From Isoperla grammatica (Eukaryota; Arthropoda; Insecta; Plecoptera; Perlodidae): a DNA stretch of 64,000 nucleotides. Below, piece by piece: positions 1 to 10,353 of the stretch. The notes under the pieces were generated by a model, which saw nothing but the letters and a program-made list of their open reading frames with translations, made no database searches and had not been told where the DNA came from. Made by a program: the position numbers and the translations under genes. The stretch covers positions 46,144,361 through 46,208,360 of the forward strand of contig OX246743.1 of NCBI GenBank assembly GCA_945910005.1, given 5' to 3'. How positions within the stretch are numbered: position 1 is the stretch's first letter; each line of letters starts with the position of its first letter.

Positions 1-39
1 CGGGAACGCATTCTTTTGTAAGCGTTCCTACATAAACAC

Positions 40-305
40 AACAGCAACACACCGAGTACACGAAGGGGGAGGGGAAAGGGGGCCTCATGAACTACAGCAA
101 CAACACCGAGTACACGAAGGGGGGGGGAGGGGGGCCTCATGAACTACAGAAACACACCGAGGGAGGGGGAATACTAACATATGACGGCCACAACAGCAAC
201 ACACCGAGTACACGAAGGGGGAGGGAAGGGGGGCCTCATGAACTACAGCAACACACCAAGGGAGCGGGAATACTAACATGTGACGGCCATCTAGATATCT
301 GCGTC
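40..305. repeat. G-rich composite tandem repeat
   Basis: The phrase GAGTACACGAAGGGGG occurs near 54, 109 and 205, each followed by a G/A-rich run and then CCTCATGAACTACAG. A longer unit of about 151 bp also contains an AATACTAACAT segment seen twice. Short overlapping frames in both directions (about 64-85 codons) come from the repeat and do not look like genes. Confidence 0.8.
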
Positions 306-1520
306 TTAGAGACCTGGCTTACCGTTGGCATCCTTCGCCTCTAGGTTCTCTGCCTCGAGTACCACCACGTTCAAGACCACGATCGGCGGCTGCAACAAGT
401 ACAGCAAGGACAATTACATTAGCAACAAACAAATATCAACAACAACTACGATAAACACCCAACAGTGAACAATGATCGTTTTACCTTTACCTCATCTACT
501 GTTTATGTATTAATAACTACAGCTAACGTTACAGACTTACAGACTTATGTGCACCCGACATTCGACCAAAACTCTATTCCATCATAACAAAGGACAGAGA
601 GTAGCACACAATTATTTGTAAAAAAGCTTTCATTTGTTGAAAAGATGTATAAAAGATGGCCACCATTGAAAACAGTTGATAAACGCTACCTGCCCATTAG
701 CTCTGATTAATAGGACATTCATTCAGTCATTCGTGCAGAAATCAAACAGAGCACTCGCCTTTGAAGTGAGAACTCTTCTATGAAATAATGACAAAGAGTC
801 GGAAATAAATTGGAAAGAGAATGGATACATATTTTGTTTAAAAGCTAATGAAAAAACGTTCTAATAAAGCCTAACTTATTCAGTCTGTGTCGAAATTTAT
901 AACTAGTATAAAGTTGTTATTCTAACCTTAGCTAATCTAATCTAATATTCATAACTTTTTAAGTTGTGATGATAATTTGTTGAAAAATTTATTCATAAAA
1001 TACGTTTACTTCAACCTTCGATATCTTAAATTAATTTCACAGGCTACGTATTTTCCGGGTTGGAGTTCTCAACTCAAGTAGCGGTAACCATCACCTCGCT
1101 TGTAGAAGCTAATAAAAAAGTTTCCAATTAATTCAAATTTTTATAAAGGTTTCTCAAAATACCGGGCATGAATACTAATTAAAAACTTCTTCATTATTCT
1201 TTAAACCTCCTTTTTGTGATTTACAAAGTCTACACTTCCACAAAGTTTTAGCGGGTGCAGTGGGGTTTCCGCCCCCGGAAATGGCCACGCCGAACAACTT
1301 ATGTATTTTCTGTAAGAGTGCACATCGATAAAAGAAAAATTATCGATAATTGAATGGCAAGACTCCAATAATTATAAGATTTATTTCCATAAGGCAAGGA
1401 AAGGGTATTGATCAGTTCAACATTGGCTTATATACATTATAGACCTGCAACATTATTAGAGAATACGTCTGCTATTCTCATTTCCGGTTTATCGGCCATT
1501 CTAACCCTCACATATTGTTG
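306..1520. other. Intronic DNA with nothing recognised
   Basis: AT-rich sequence without a supportable exon, RNA or repeat. Around 1325-1355 there are two ATCGATAA-type palindromic words (atcgataa and ttatcgataa) that faintly resemble the hAT-like end at 46.6 kb. Confidence 0.6.
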
Positions 1521-1624
1521 GGCAGCTATATAACAAAATGTAGTAAAGTAAACTTAAAACCGTAGTCAAAGTGGCAGCTATATAACAAAATGTAGTAAAG
1601 TAAACTTAAAACCGTAGTCAAAGT
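1521..1624. repeat. 52-bp tandem duplication
   Basis: Two adjacent copies of a 52-bp unit, starting GGCAGCTATATAACAAAATG at 1521 and 1573, with no mismatch visible by eye. This is a recent local duplication. Confidence 0.93.
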
Positions 1625-2480
1625 GCAAGAATGGCCGCCCACATACGATGTCCGGGGCCAGTTTAGTGGTTTAGTGGTTCACTGGTTTCAACAGTTGCAA
1701 GGCCAATACCTCAGTTGCTTTTATTTAACACACGACAACAATTTGGCACTGGCAAACCAAGTTTGTCGCGTGAAACTTAGCGACTGTGTCCCGGTTTATG
1801 GCAGTAGTTGTTAGTATCTGTATAAGTATATATCTCCGGGTTGCGTAGTGCGGACATTGCATATCTTATAACATGGCCCCCTGAGGAGTACGGCTGCCGG
1901 GCCCTAAGCCGCACTAGGCGGCATTCTCGCACACATTAACAGGAACAGAGGGTTTCCTTTATTCGGCTGGATCTGCATTGGAGCTGAAAGTCATTTACTA
2001 TTTGTCTCAATGTGTTCTGTGCGTGAGAAGAATGCACAGTAGAGCCAACAAGAGGCTTTTAAGCGTTACAATAGTTCGTATCGACAATATTGTGTTTCTT
2101 GAGCATCCAGAATGAATTTATAGATACATGTATGAAATCCTACCTACATTTGTCGGAAAACAATAGTTTGATTAGTAAATATGGAACAAACGGTTTAAAT
2201 TTATTTCATTCGTTTTCTACCATCTCGGACACGGAAGTTGTAAACCTTGAATCTCTTCCTATCCCATCAATCATTCAATCGACACGTACGTTGCGGAAGC
2301 TGCGACCCCATTTCAATACCAATTGTGTTATCGAGGTCGCGACACCATTTTCCGTTTCTCCAATATCCAATCCGTGCGAAACTGCCGTTTTTAGTAATGT
2401 TTCATTAAAACAAAGTAATTGCAAAACAACAGCCGTACTGATTACGTTTAACTTTTTAACTTGAAATTTAATGCTTTATA
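1625..2480. other. Intronic stretch with a GC-rich patch and one unexplained open frame
   Basis: A GC-rich patch at about 1840-1935 stands out from the AT-rich surroundings. A plus-strand frame is open from 2090 to 2464 (124 codons). Its composition is Ser/Asn/Thr-rich without a recognisable domain, and I see no convincing splice sites around it, so I do not call it a gene. Confidence 0.4.
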
Positions 2481-2484
2481 TAAT

Positions 2485-2530
2485 CTACTGATATGATGAT
2501 TTTTGGACCCGTCATAGCAACAAGGTGCAT
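2485..2530 (+). mobile_element. Diverged SINE-core relic
   Basis: The segment with TTTTTGGACCCGTCATAGCA matches, at roughly two thirds of positions by eye, the core of the full SINE at 52.6 kb (ACTTTGGAGCCGTCCTAGCA). Head and tail are not recognisable. Confidence 0.45.
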
Positions 2531-3121
2531 AATGAACTATATAATTCTCCCCTCTGAAAATCATTTCTTGTGATCGTTAATTAAGTATATGTTCATTATA
2601 TCGTACCCCCTCACGTTGTTAATAAATATCTAACACAATCAATGTATGTATTATATATATTTATCTGTAGCGACTGGACTCAGCTGAAGTGGTAACCCTA
2701 ACATGATGTTGTTGATGTTGTTAATTAAACATCAAAGATGAGAAGAACATTTAACAAACTGTCCCAAAGGGTTAACAGGGTACTTTATGTATTCAGACAC
2801 GAAACTTCTCGTCTAGCTTTGAACTTTAACAGCAACTTTTCTTGGAACACGTTTTTTTTTTGTAGAAAACTTTGAATTTAAAATGGAATGAATTTAACGA
2901 AGCTGACACTGGAGATGCTTAATGCGGCCTAATTGAGCGGATGATGTCTTCACAGGGTTAACTACAGCAACAGACTCACTCCTACAAACATTCCTCGCTC
3001 GACGCACGACTGTGAACATTACTTACTTTCAACCGAAATAGAGTCGAGGTATTGTTTAGTTTGTTATATTAAAAGCAATTCAAAAGTCACATTCATATCA
3101 TCTCATACTTGATACTACTGA

Positions 3122-3307
3122 TGTTGCTACTTGGGGTTTAACGTCTCCTATTATTGCAACGAGGCTAATAGAGACAATGTGTGGGTGATTATGAAGATGG
3201 AAAACCCCCACATGACATCCATGCCCAAGCCAGGATTCGAACCTGGAGCGCAGAGACCGCGGTTTACTAGACCAACGCCTAATCGACCGCGGACAACTGC
3301 GCTGGCA
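3122..3307 (-). mobile_element. tRNA-Thr-derived SINE
   Basis: Read on the minus strand it starts with a tRNA-like head. It has a threonine-like anticodon arm with loop CTAGTAA (anticodon AGT) and a perfect Pol III B box, GGTTCGAATCC, near 3233-3243. The acceptor stem does not pair properly, so this is not a functional tRNA. About 90 bases later the element ends with GACGTTAAACCCCAA, a tail style common in invertebrate SINEs. It is a different family from the SINE at 52.6 kb. Confidence 0.72.
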
Positions 3308-3625
3308 ATATGTAAACGTAACAAGAAGTATGCAATACCTGTCAATTGTGGATAATTTTAAATTAAATTAATTTCTTAGGACGGAATCTTGTAAAAGATG
3401 TAAACTAGTCCTGAAAGTCGGAGGCAGGCTGCTCTTTTTTTTACATTCTTGTAATCTAGCTGCTTAGCAATATGGGCAAACTCCAATACTGGAACTGAAA
3501 ATCACCTACGCAACCTCCAACATCGTTTTAGGTGTCGGCATAGTAAGTCACTTGAAGAAGGGCACATCAAGTGAAGGTGATGTGCCCCTATAACAAGTAT
3601 TCATGCGAAACATAAATATAATTAC

Positions 3626-3793
3626 CTTCTCCTCGCTGGCAATGGCCAAGAACTGCCTGTGATGGTCCGGGGATATGCCAAACGCCTGTTGCGCATACGA
3701 GTACAGTTCCTCCTTGTAGTGCGAGTATTGGCCGGTAGAGGCGCCAACCTTGTTCGTGATGGTGTACAGTACTTCCACGTACAGCTGCTCGAT
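3626..3793 (-). CDS. BAIAP3: Exon C of the BAIAP3/Munc13-4-like gene, just before the C2A region
   Basis: This 168-base exon (56 codons, phase 0 at both ends) has acceptor tgtgttgttgcag|ATCGAG and donor GAGAAG|gtaatt. The peptide contains IEQLYVEVLYTITNKVG and then ELYSYAQQAFGISPDHH, ending IASEEK. In human UNC13D the matching stretch (a LYxxxLYTxxxxxG motif, then a YxQxAF motif) lies directly before the C2A domain, so C2A should start in the next exon, beyond the left edge. Proteins of this family act in SNARE-dependent priming and exocytosis of dense-core or secretory vesicles at membranes. The exon's first 31 bases and its acceptor have been copied into the intron as a tandem array. Reading through the donor gives only a short non-family tail (VIIFMF...). 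Confidence 0.87.
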
Positions 3794-4371
3794 CTGCAAC
3801 AACACAGTACAGTCGGCATCATAAGGATTCAACTACCCTTGTACAGCACTTCCACGTACAGCTGCTCGATCTGCAACAACACAGTACAGTCGGCATCATA
3901 AGGATTCAACTACCCTTGTACAGCACTTCCACGTACAGCTGCTCGATCTGCAACAACACAGTACAGTCGGCATCATAAGGATTCAACTACCCTTGTACAG
4001 CACTTCCACGTACAGCTGCTCGATCTGCAACAACACAGTACAGTCGGCATCATAAGGATTCAACTACCCTTGTACAGCACTTCCACGTACAGCTGCTCGA
4101 TCTGCAACAACACAGTACAGTCGGCATCATAAGGATTCAACTACCCTTGTACAGCACTTCCACGTACAGCTGCTCGATCTGCAACAATACAGTACAGTCG
4201 GCATCATAAGGATTCAACTACCCTTGTACAGCACTTCCACGTACAGCTGCTCGATCTGCAACAACACAGTACAGTCGGCATCATAAGGATTCAACTACCC
4301 TTGTACAGCACTTCCACGTACAGCTGCTCGATCTGCAACAACACAGTACAGTCGGCATCATAAGGATTCAA
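3763..4371 (-). repeat. 77-bp minisatellite, 8 units, built from the exon C splice acceptor
   Basis: Period 77 bp. The unit's exon boundary recurs at 3791 (the real one), 3868, 3945, 4022, 4099, 4176, 4253 and 4330. Each unit, read on the minus strand, has 46 bases of intron ending in gttgttgcag and then 31 bases matching the start of exon C. The seven intronic copies are almost identical to each other. They share a GTG valine codon where the real exon has GTA, a synonymous change, and they diverge from the exon after CTGTACA. A decoy copy used as an exon start would reach an in-frame TGA 14 codons in. Confidence 0.95.
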
Positions 4372-6780
4372 TTACTATTCTAATAATCTTTTGGGGATTA
4401 TTTTTATTCAAACTAATGATTCTTAGGACAAAGTAAGGAGGCACACGTGAGAATTTTAAGATTTCAACCATTCCTTGTTAGGGGGCTAACAAGTATTACC
4501 AATATACAAAAAAAAAAAATTGCAACATTTTAAACCCGGCACCTCCACCAAAAATAATTATTGTCTCATAATACTCATTAAAGATTCTATTTCAACACTT
4601 TTCAACACTTACAGATGGAAGTAATTCATACCAGATATTTCGAATAAATGTTTGCACTTCATAATCTCATTCTATTTCAGCTATCGCAAAACTCTTGTAA
4701 AATAAGCCATGGATAAAACATTATTGTTAAACAGATTAGACAATTCTCTTGTTTTAAGCCGTGTTACAAAGTTTAGTATCAAAAATATACTTGAATAGCG
4801 CAAAACATTAAGCATTATAATCCCAGTGTAGTCGGCTTAGTTGTATGTCTACGTTACTTCAGCAGCTCTAAACGTCTAAAGATGGAGGATTACTCGATGA
4901 GAAACACAATTTGTGAAACTTGATGTAGATGTTCATAAAAGGAGTGAGATGGGCTCTTTATAAGAACCGGACCCAAAGGAGTTGAAGATTATAATCAAGG
5001 AAACTTGTTCGAGATGTTTCTTTTTTACCCTCGATGAAAACAGTTTATAAGTAGAACCTTTAAACCATGTTCAATTCAACTGCTGTTTTCACTTAGCGAT
5101 GAAAACACACAGTTACGAGAACCGTGTTTCAAAGATGAAACCATAAACGTGGGTTTATTTTTATGTTTCCTTTCATCCAAGACGTAAAATTTATTTAAGC
5201 TATACTTAGAACGTAGAAGGTAGCCTACCCCTACCGGTACTTCTCCACACAGAATGGGTTTAGTGTAATTTCGACCTAAGAATGTACAAAGGTAATACAT
5301 TAAATAGATATATTGCTCCATTGTATAATGCACATGTCCAATAATTTTATTATGAAGCAAAATATAAATCAATTCTGATTGGAGAATAAATCAGAACTAA
5401 TGCACAAAGTGGGTTCTGAATTCCGGTTAGATTTAATCATTTATACGTCCCAATGAACTGAAATGTTACATCTAAATCTTCATAAATAATATTTCCTCTA
5501 CTACTTTCCCTTAAGTTTCCTACGCATGGTTATAAATAAGAAATGCCAACATTAGCGCGTAAACACCCACTTGAATAATGTACTATGCGATACATTTTAA
5601 ACAGCAAAGATATTAATAAATAATCCCCTTGTTTGAAAGTTCGCCCTACCCACTTAGAATGTTGCTTCCACTTGTTACAACGGACGGAATATAAGTGGGC
5701 GTCTGCTTCAGCTAAGCGCGACTTCTCCTCCGTCACAAGAACAAAGGGGGGGGGGGGGGAGGGGTAACACGAGTGTTACTCGGCTCACTGACTTTCACGA
5801 CACATACACTGAACATAACAAGGTGTAGGAAACACGCACGCAATAGTCTACAAGCGTGTTTATTTGACATGTGCGGTTTAATAAGCAAATAAACACGTGA
5901 TAAGGGATTAAAATATGACGATCTAAGATAAAACGAACGATCGGTAATCAAATACTCTGATAGTTACCTACGATGTTTGTTCGCCAAAACTTTCAAAGTT
6001 ACTTTTGGTGCTTATTTGCGTTAAACGCTAACCACAATTGTCGGCATCGTGCTTGAAATCGGGATCGAAATATAAGAAATATGAACACATTTCCGCCAAT
6101 ACAATCCTGATTTCAATATAAGGATACAGTTTTGAACAAAGCACTATCAGAACCAAGTAAGTTAACTCTTTCACGAATTCCGGATTGCGATTGCGATCCC
6201 GATACACAATTGTGAGGAGGGCATTATAGGAAAGTAGTTTGATTATGTGTTTTTAGTATAGTTATTGAACCAAATGAGGTGTCTATGTCACAAATAATCA
6301 CCAAAATACGTCTAAAATACGATAACGCGAAACACAAAAAGTGGACGTAGCATAAATGAGTTACGAAGTTGACGAGTTTCACCGCATTGAAGATTGATCA
6401 ATTTGCCATCTAAGTTAGCGACAAACCGAAGTGATGGCAAAACTATGAATCGACTTGGTGACGTAAGCTCAAGTTGGCGACGAAGTGAACTCTGAATGGG
6501 TCGTTGTGATTTCCAGTTGAAACGCGAAAATATCTGTTTGCTACAAGTTGTGAAATGTTGGTTGCGGATGGAATAAGGTTGAGCCATGCGAAGCGAAGAA
6601 GTTCACAGTCTGGTAGTTTTATCAGCTCCAATGCTTGGCGGGGTGGATTGAGGTCATGACCATTCACCTGTGCAATCTAATCTACCAGCTGAGATAATAA
6701 TATGCTGCAAGTCTATCTTGGTCTCTCGCTCACTCTAGGTTCACACAAGCCGGATATACCTCACATCACTCGTATGACGT
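4372..6780. other. Intron 2 DNA, mostly nothing recognised
   Basis: AT-rich noncoding DNA. It contains a minus-orientation copy of the 19-base motif at 4534, a 12-base A run near 4508 and a 14-base G run at 5746-5759. No supportable exon on either strand. Confidence 0.55.
4534..4552 (-). repeat. Copy of the dispersed motif TTTGGTGGAGGTGCCGGGT
   Basis: Exact 19-base match on the minus strand, followed after about 15 bases by a T-rich run. Flanks do not resemble the MITE-like copies at 35.8 and 40.1 kb. Confidence 0.8.
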
Positions 6781-6787
6781 CTCACAT

Positions 6788-6900
6788 CTCTCTTTATTTG
6801 TAAATAAATAAATACGTAAATACATTTACAAATAAATAAATTAGATACAAATAAAAAATAAATATATATATTACATTATTTATTTATTTGTCCAGTAAGC
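6788..6900. repeat. AT-rich inverted repeat
   Basis: TTTATTTGTAAAT and its complement ATTTACAAATAAA face each other around a short spacer, followed by more TTTA-type repeats. It could form a hairpin. It resembles SINE/LINE tail sequence (TTTA runs) but has no diagnostic head. Confidence 0.6.
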
Positions 6901-6962
6901 CACTTCCCTTCCCTGTGCAAGAAGCACATGTGACAAACTTTTAACTTGTGGCGTGTTAGTTA

Positions 6963-7022
6963 AGTTTAGTTTAGTTTAGTTTAGTTTAGTTTAGTTTAGT
7001 TTAGTTTAGTTAAGTTTAGTTT
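6963..7022. repeat. TTTAG pentanucleotide array
   Basis: About eleven near-perfect TTTAG units with one TAAG variant at each end. The unit differs from the usual arthropod telomere repeat (TTAGG) by one base. Confidence 0.93.
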
Positions 7023-7206
7023 CATTGAAGTGTAAGTAGTGTTTACTGTTTAGAGGGCTCTTTGCGGCACAAGATTTTCTAAGATTTTAAGTGTTTAAGC
7101 ATAATGTTTGCTAGCGTCGACGCCGTTTCTTGTCAAGAGACTTATACATTTGTTTTTTTCTTTCCTTTTTACTTATGTGGTTTACAATAACAACAATAAA
7201 CAATTA

Positions 7207-7341
<135 letters not shown>

Positions 7342-7890
7342 TTTCAAGCTAATTGCCTTGTTTGTACAACCCGTGGACTCTTGTATATAACTGTAGCGCG
7401 TGCTCTAGAACCCAGTTTGTCTCGTGAGTGTCATGGCAACGCTTGCTCTATGCCGCCTAATAAAGGCGTACGACGCTGGCTGTTCTTCAAGGCTAAAGCT
7501 GTGATCCATCAGCTACTTCTCAACCCCCTCACGCAACCGCTCAGTTGATGCAAGGCTGGCGTGGGAACAACGAGGAGAAAACAAGAAGAAAAGTCGGAAA
7601 GGCTGATTAATCACGACTCACAAGGTTTTTACATCGAAATAATTCAAGCCGAGGTGGCTTTACTACACAAAAACATTAATGGGTTTATCGCATCGTCACT
7701 TCGGGGTGGTAATAATAATTAAAATAATGCGAAACAAGGTTTATCAGGGTTCAAAATATTTCCTTTATGATTTAAAATAATGGGCCAGTAAGGGTTATTA
7801 TATTCACTACTGCTGCAAATGCAGATCACAAGGCTCAATTTACGGTTCGTTTGTGAGTTTCATAACTTTCTAAATTGATTTAAATACATC
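7342..7890. other. Intron 2 DNA between the TAA array and the SINE relics
   Basis: No supportable feature. A segment near 7365-7440 (TTTGTACAACCCGTGGACTC) loosely resembles one near 9015-9050 and may be an old dispersed repeat. Confidence 0.4.
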
Positions 7891-7894
7891 AATG

Positions 7895-7940
7895 ATATTG
7901 GCATGTCGTGAACGGTGAATTTCGAACCTTTATAGCAACG
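7895..7940 (+). mobile_element. Diverged SINE-core relic
   Basis: GAACGGTGAATTTCGAACCT followed by TATAGCAACGAGGCACAT parallels the SINE core at 52.6 kb. It lies just before a truncated minus-strand SINE copy. Confidence 0.5.
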
Positions 7941-7996
7941 AGGCACATACTTCTACCACATACCACTTAAATGTCCATGTTCAATCAGTTCAATTA

Positions 7997-8291
7997 TTTG
8001 TATATAAATAAATAAATTCACATTTAGAGTCTACCCACTCAGTAACGAAACTGATTTTCAGTGGGGGACTTTAATTTAAAGCGACTAAACCAACCCTGTA
8101 GGCTCCAAATACCATCGACGTGTGAGCGATAACCAATCAAAGATCGATATTTCAAATACGAAACATATGGATCAGTGATTAGACAGTGCGAACACCTGCG
8201 GACAAATGTCAGAATCAACAAGCCCGATTCAGAACAACTTTGAATTTATTGAGTGCTTCGTTGCTAGGACGGCTCCAAAGTCACCGTTTAC
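7997..8291 (-). mobile_element. 5'-truncated copy of the 52.6-kb SINE
   Basis: Minus-strand match, about 95% by eye, to the body and tail of the element at 52622-53046. It begins at GTAAACGGTGACTTTGG and ends in a TTTA-repeat tail. The tRNA-like head is missing, consistent with incomplete reverse transcription on insertion. Confidence 0.9.
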
Positions 8292-9355
8292 AATATCGTA
8301 TTATTGTGATTAGAAGTATTTAGCCCGACCCTATTGATTGTATGATCCCTTGGTCCCGCTATCGTGGGGTACGATCAGCCGGGCATGTGTGTAGTGTGTA
8401 GAACATCTGAACTAAGTAACTGGAGCGACAGCCCGGCTTTATATCAGTGTATAAAGCACGTCAAGCTCGTGGGATGAAACCCGATGACAGCCCCGTCACT
8501 ATGATCCGTATAGATGAATATAATATACACTGTGCGCGTTGAAAACCGGTGGATTGAAAGAGAAACGGCGCTTTTTATGACAGAAAACATATGAATTGGG
8601 GACGAGAGATTTTTGTTTGTTTTTTGTTGCTTCGCCGAAAAGAACTACTCTACACAATAATTTGTTTGTATATCTTTTTATAATTGGCAATTATATCGAG
8701 AATTCAATTTGAAAAGTATGAGGCAAGTATCGAAAAAGAATATAATTATGTCTGAGATGTTTAGAGCAAGGTACAAGAAACTGCCGAGCACATAAGTAAC
8801 ATTCTAGAATAAAAATATAGACAAAGAATTACAAATTAACTTTTGTGAAATTGATCAAAATATTTTTTTAAACTATTTTTTCACGTCAGCCTCACTCCTT
8901 CTAGTCTCTAGATTAGACAATAATCCTAGATATTCTCGTAACAAACATGGCGACTGCTAGAAGACACGATACATTTTGTATGTAATGTTTGTTGAACCCC
9001 ATGTTTGTTTCTGTGTTTGTACAACCTGTTGACTCTCGTAACTGTCAAGTGAATGTCAACAAAACTCCACTCCGAGATTAGCGAATCTGAGATTAACAAA
9101 CTTTGTCAATTTGGACCTTAGCAATTAGCGTTTTCCACAAAAGAAGATATGATTTTAATATTAAAATTACCTTCGAAACTAATTTGTATTTTACATAAAG
9201 TGTAGGCCTATGCATGGCTCGTTGGTAATTATTTTCTCTTGTTCCGTTCATAAAGCTGCTTGTTTGATCCCCTCTAAGATATTGTAGACAGAGAAACGAC
9301 TTAATTAAGGGACCTCGTAGACGCCAAAGCAACGCGGCACCTCAATATTCGTCTA
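8292..9355. other. Intron 2 DNA, nothing recognised
   Basis: AT-rich noncoding DNA without an exon, RNA gene or clear repeat. Confidence 0.5.
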
Positions 9356-9358
9356 CAA

Positions 9359-9387
9359 CCCCCCCCCCCCCTCCCCTCCCCCCCACC
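9359..9387. repeat. Poly-C tract
   Basis: Thirteen C, then T, four C, T and seven C. One of about a dozen long G/C runs in the window. Confidence 0.95.
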
Positions 9388-9557
9388 GGAAAAACGGATT
9401 ATTAATAGAGTGGGTACACAAACACAAAAATCCTCACTCGCTCGCGCGATATCTGAATAGCTTAGAGATGACTGTAATAATCTTGTACACGGACTCAAGA
9501 GTGTTGGTGCGGAGAGGAGAGGTCTAGGCCGTCGCCTTTGAGACTCTGACTGCTGCA

Positions 9558-9575
9558 GGGGGGGGGGGGGGGGGG
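9558..9575. repeat. Poly-G tract
   Basis: Eighteen consecutive G residues. Confidence 0.95.
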
Positions 9576-10181
9576 TTGACAGCTCGGTTACCCGGAAGAC
9601 ACAGAATTAGCTTGCCTCGTGTCTAGATGCGTGGGTTCTTGCTGTCGTGCCGTGCTACTCAAGTACAGACGGATTCGGACAATAATAGAGACGAAATCTA
9701 CTAAATAACATCAATTTGTATTTCATAAACTAATCGTAAAGTTATCTAGATCCTTTTACATGGTTTTGCATGGTTTTGCATGCCAGATTTTCAAAGCCAT
9801 TTGAAGAACACACTCAATATATTATATATTTTAAATTGTTGTCTATTGTTGTACATGGAGATTCATACAATAAATCAACAAGAATCGAATATCAAGGGAA
9901 CATACTATATTTTTTTTACCTTTTGATAATTTTGAAGCATTTTAATGTTACAGAAATCGGAAGTTCTGCAGGATTGAAAAATTGAATTGCCTGCGCCCTC
10001 AATAGCATTAATTTCAAATAATAAAATAGTCACTCCAGAGTGTTTTGTTTCAGACAAACCTTGAATGTGCACGAGTCAAAGAAAGCCACAACAATGAAGC
10101 TACCTAGCAACCGATTGTTTGTCCGACATGACGCTATTAGCGCTACTGGACAAGAGAGTCATGACGTATTGATGTGTTTAC
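9576..10181. other. Intron 2 DNA next to exon B
   Basis: AT-rich. Contains an 11-bp duplication (CATGGTTTTG repeated near 9760-9781) and nothing else I can support. Confidence 0.5.
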
Positions 10182-10353
10182 CTCCTTCTTGTGGAACCTG
10201 CATTCTGTGGTCTTGATGCCTATCGAGCGCTCGTTGGGAGGATTATCCTCGGCTCTGCTCTCGGCCTCCTGAAGCGCCAACAACCTCCTGTTCTCCTGTT
10301 TCCACGAGAGGGCCGTGAAACTCTCGAAGAAAGACCCATCCGTCTCCTGGACC
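10182..10353 (-). CDS. BAIAP3: Exon B of the BAIAP3/Munc13-4-like gene
   Basis: This 172-base internal exon has a strong acceptor (a pyrimidine-rich tract ending tgtccgcag|GGTCC) and a donor AAGGAG|gtaaac. The leading G completes a Gly codon with exon A, and 57 codons follow, ending exactly on a codon boundary. The peptide starts VQETDGSFFESFTALSWKQE, continues ENRRLLALQEAE, and ends ECRFHKKE. It is charged and largely helical, typical of the segment before the first C2 domain in this family. The flanks are AT-rich noncoding DNA, and composition changes sharply at both splice sites. A second possible donor inside the exon (GCAG|gttcca) is weaker and would not keep the frame into exon C. The similarity call is from recognition, not a search. 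Confidence 0.83.

Larger units (their letters stand above)
1..3625 (-). other. Start of the third intron of the BAIAP3-like gene (partial)
   Basis: Sequence following the exon C donor on the minus strand. I found no C2A-type exon (Ca-binding Asp loops or SDPYC-like motif) in this stretch on the minus strand, so the intron probably continues past the left edge. It holds a G-rich tandem repeat, a 52-bp duplication, a GC-rich patch near 1840-1935, a SINE-core relic and a tRNA-Thr-derived SINE. Confidence 0.6.

Noticed and set aside
2090..2464. 124-codon plus-strand frame as a gene
   Set aside because: No domain, no splice-site context, low-complexity composition; the start region overlaps ordinary intron DNA.
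3225..3307. tRNA-Thr gene on the minus strand
   Set aside because: The anticodon arm and B box are good, but the acceptor stem fails and a SINE tail follows.
3548..3625. Extension of exon C past its donor
   Set aside because: The added residues do not fit the family and a consensus donor (GAGAAG|gtaatt) lies at the boundary.
3763..4371. CRISPR-like or satellite array
   Set aside because: There are no unique spacers; units are contiguous copies of an intron-exon junction in a eukaryotic gene.
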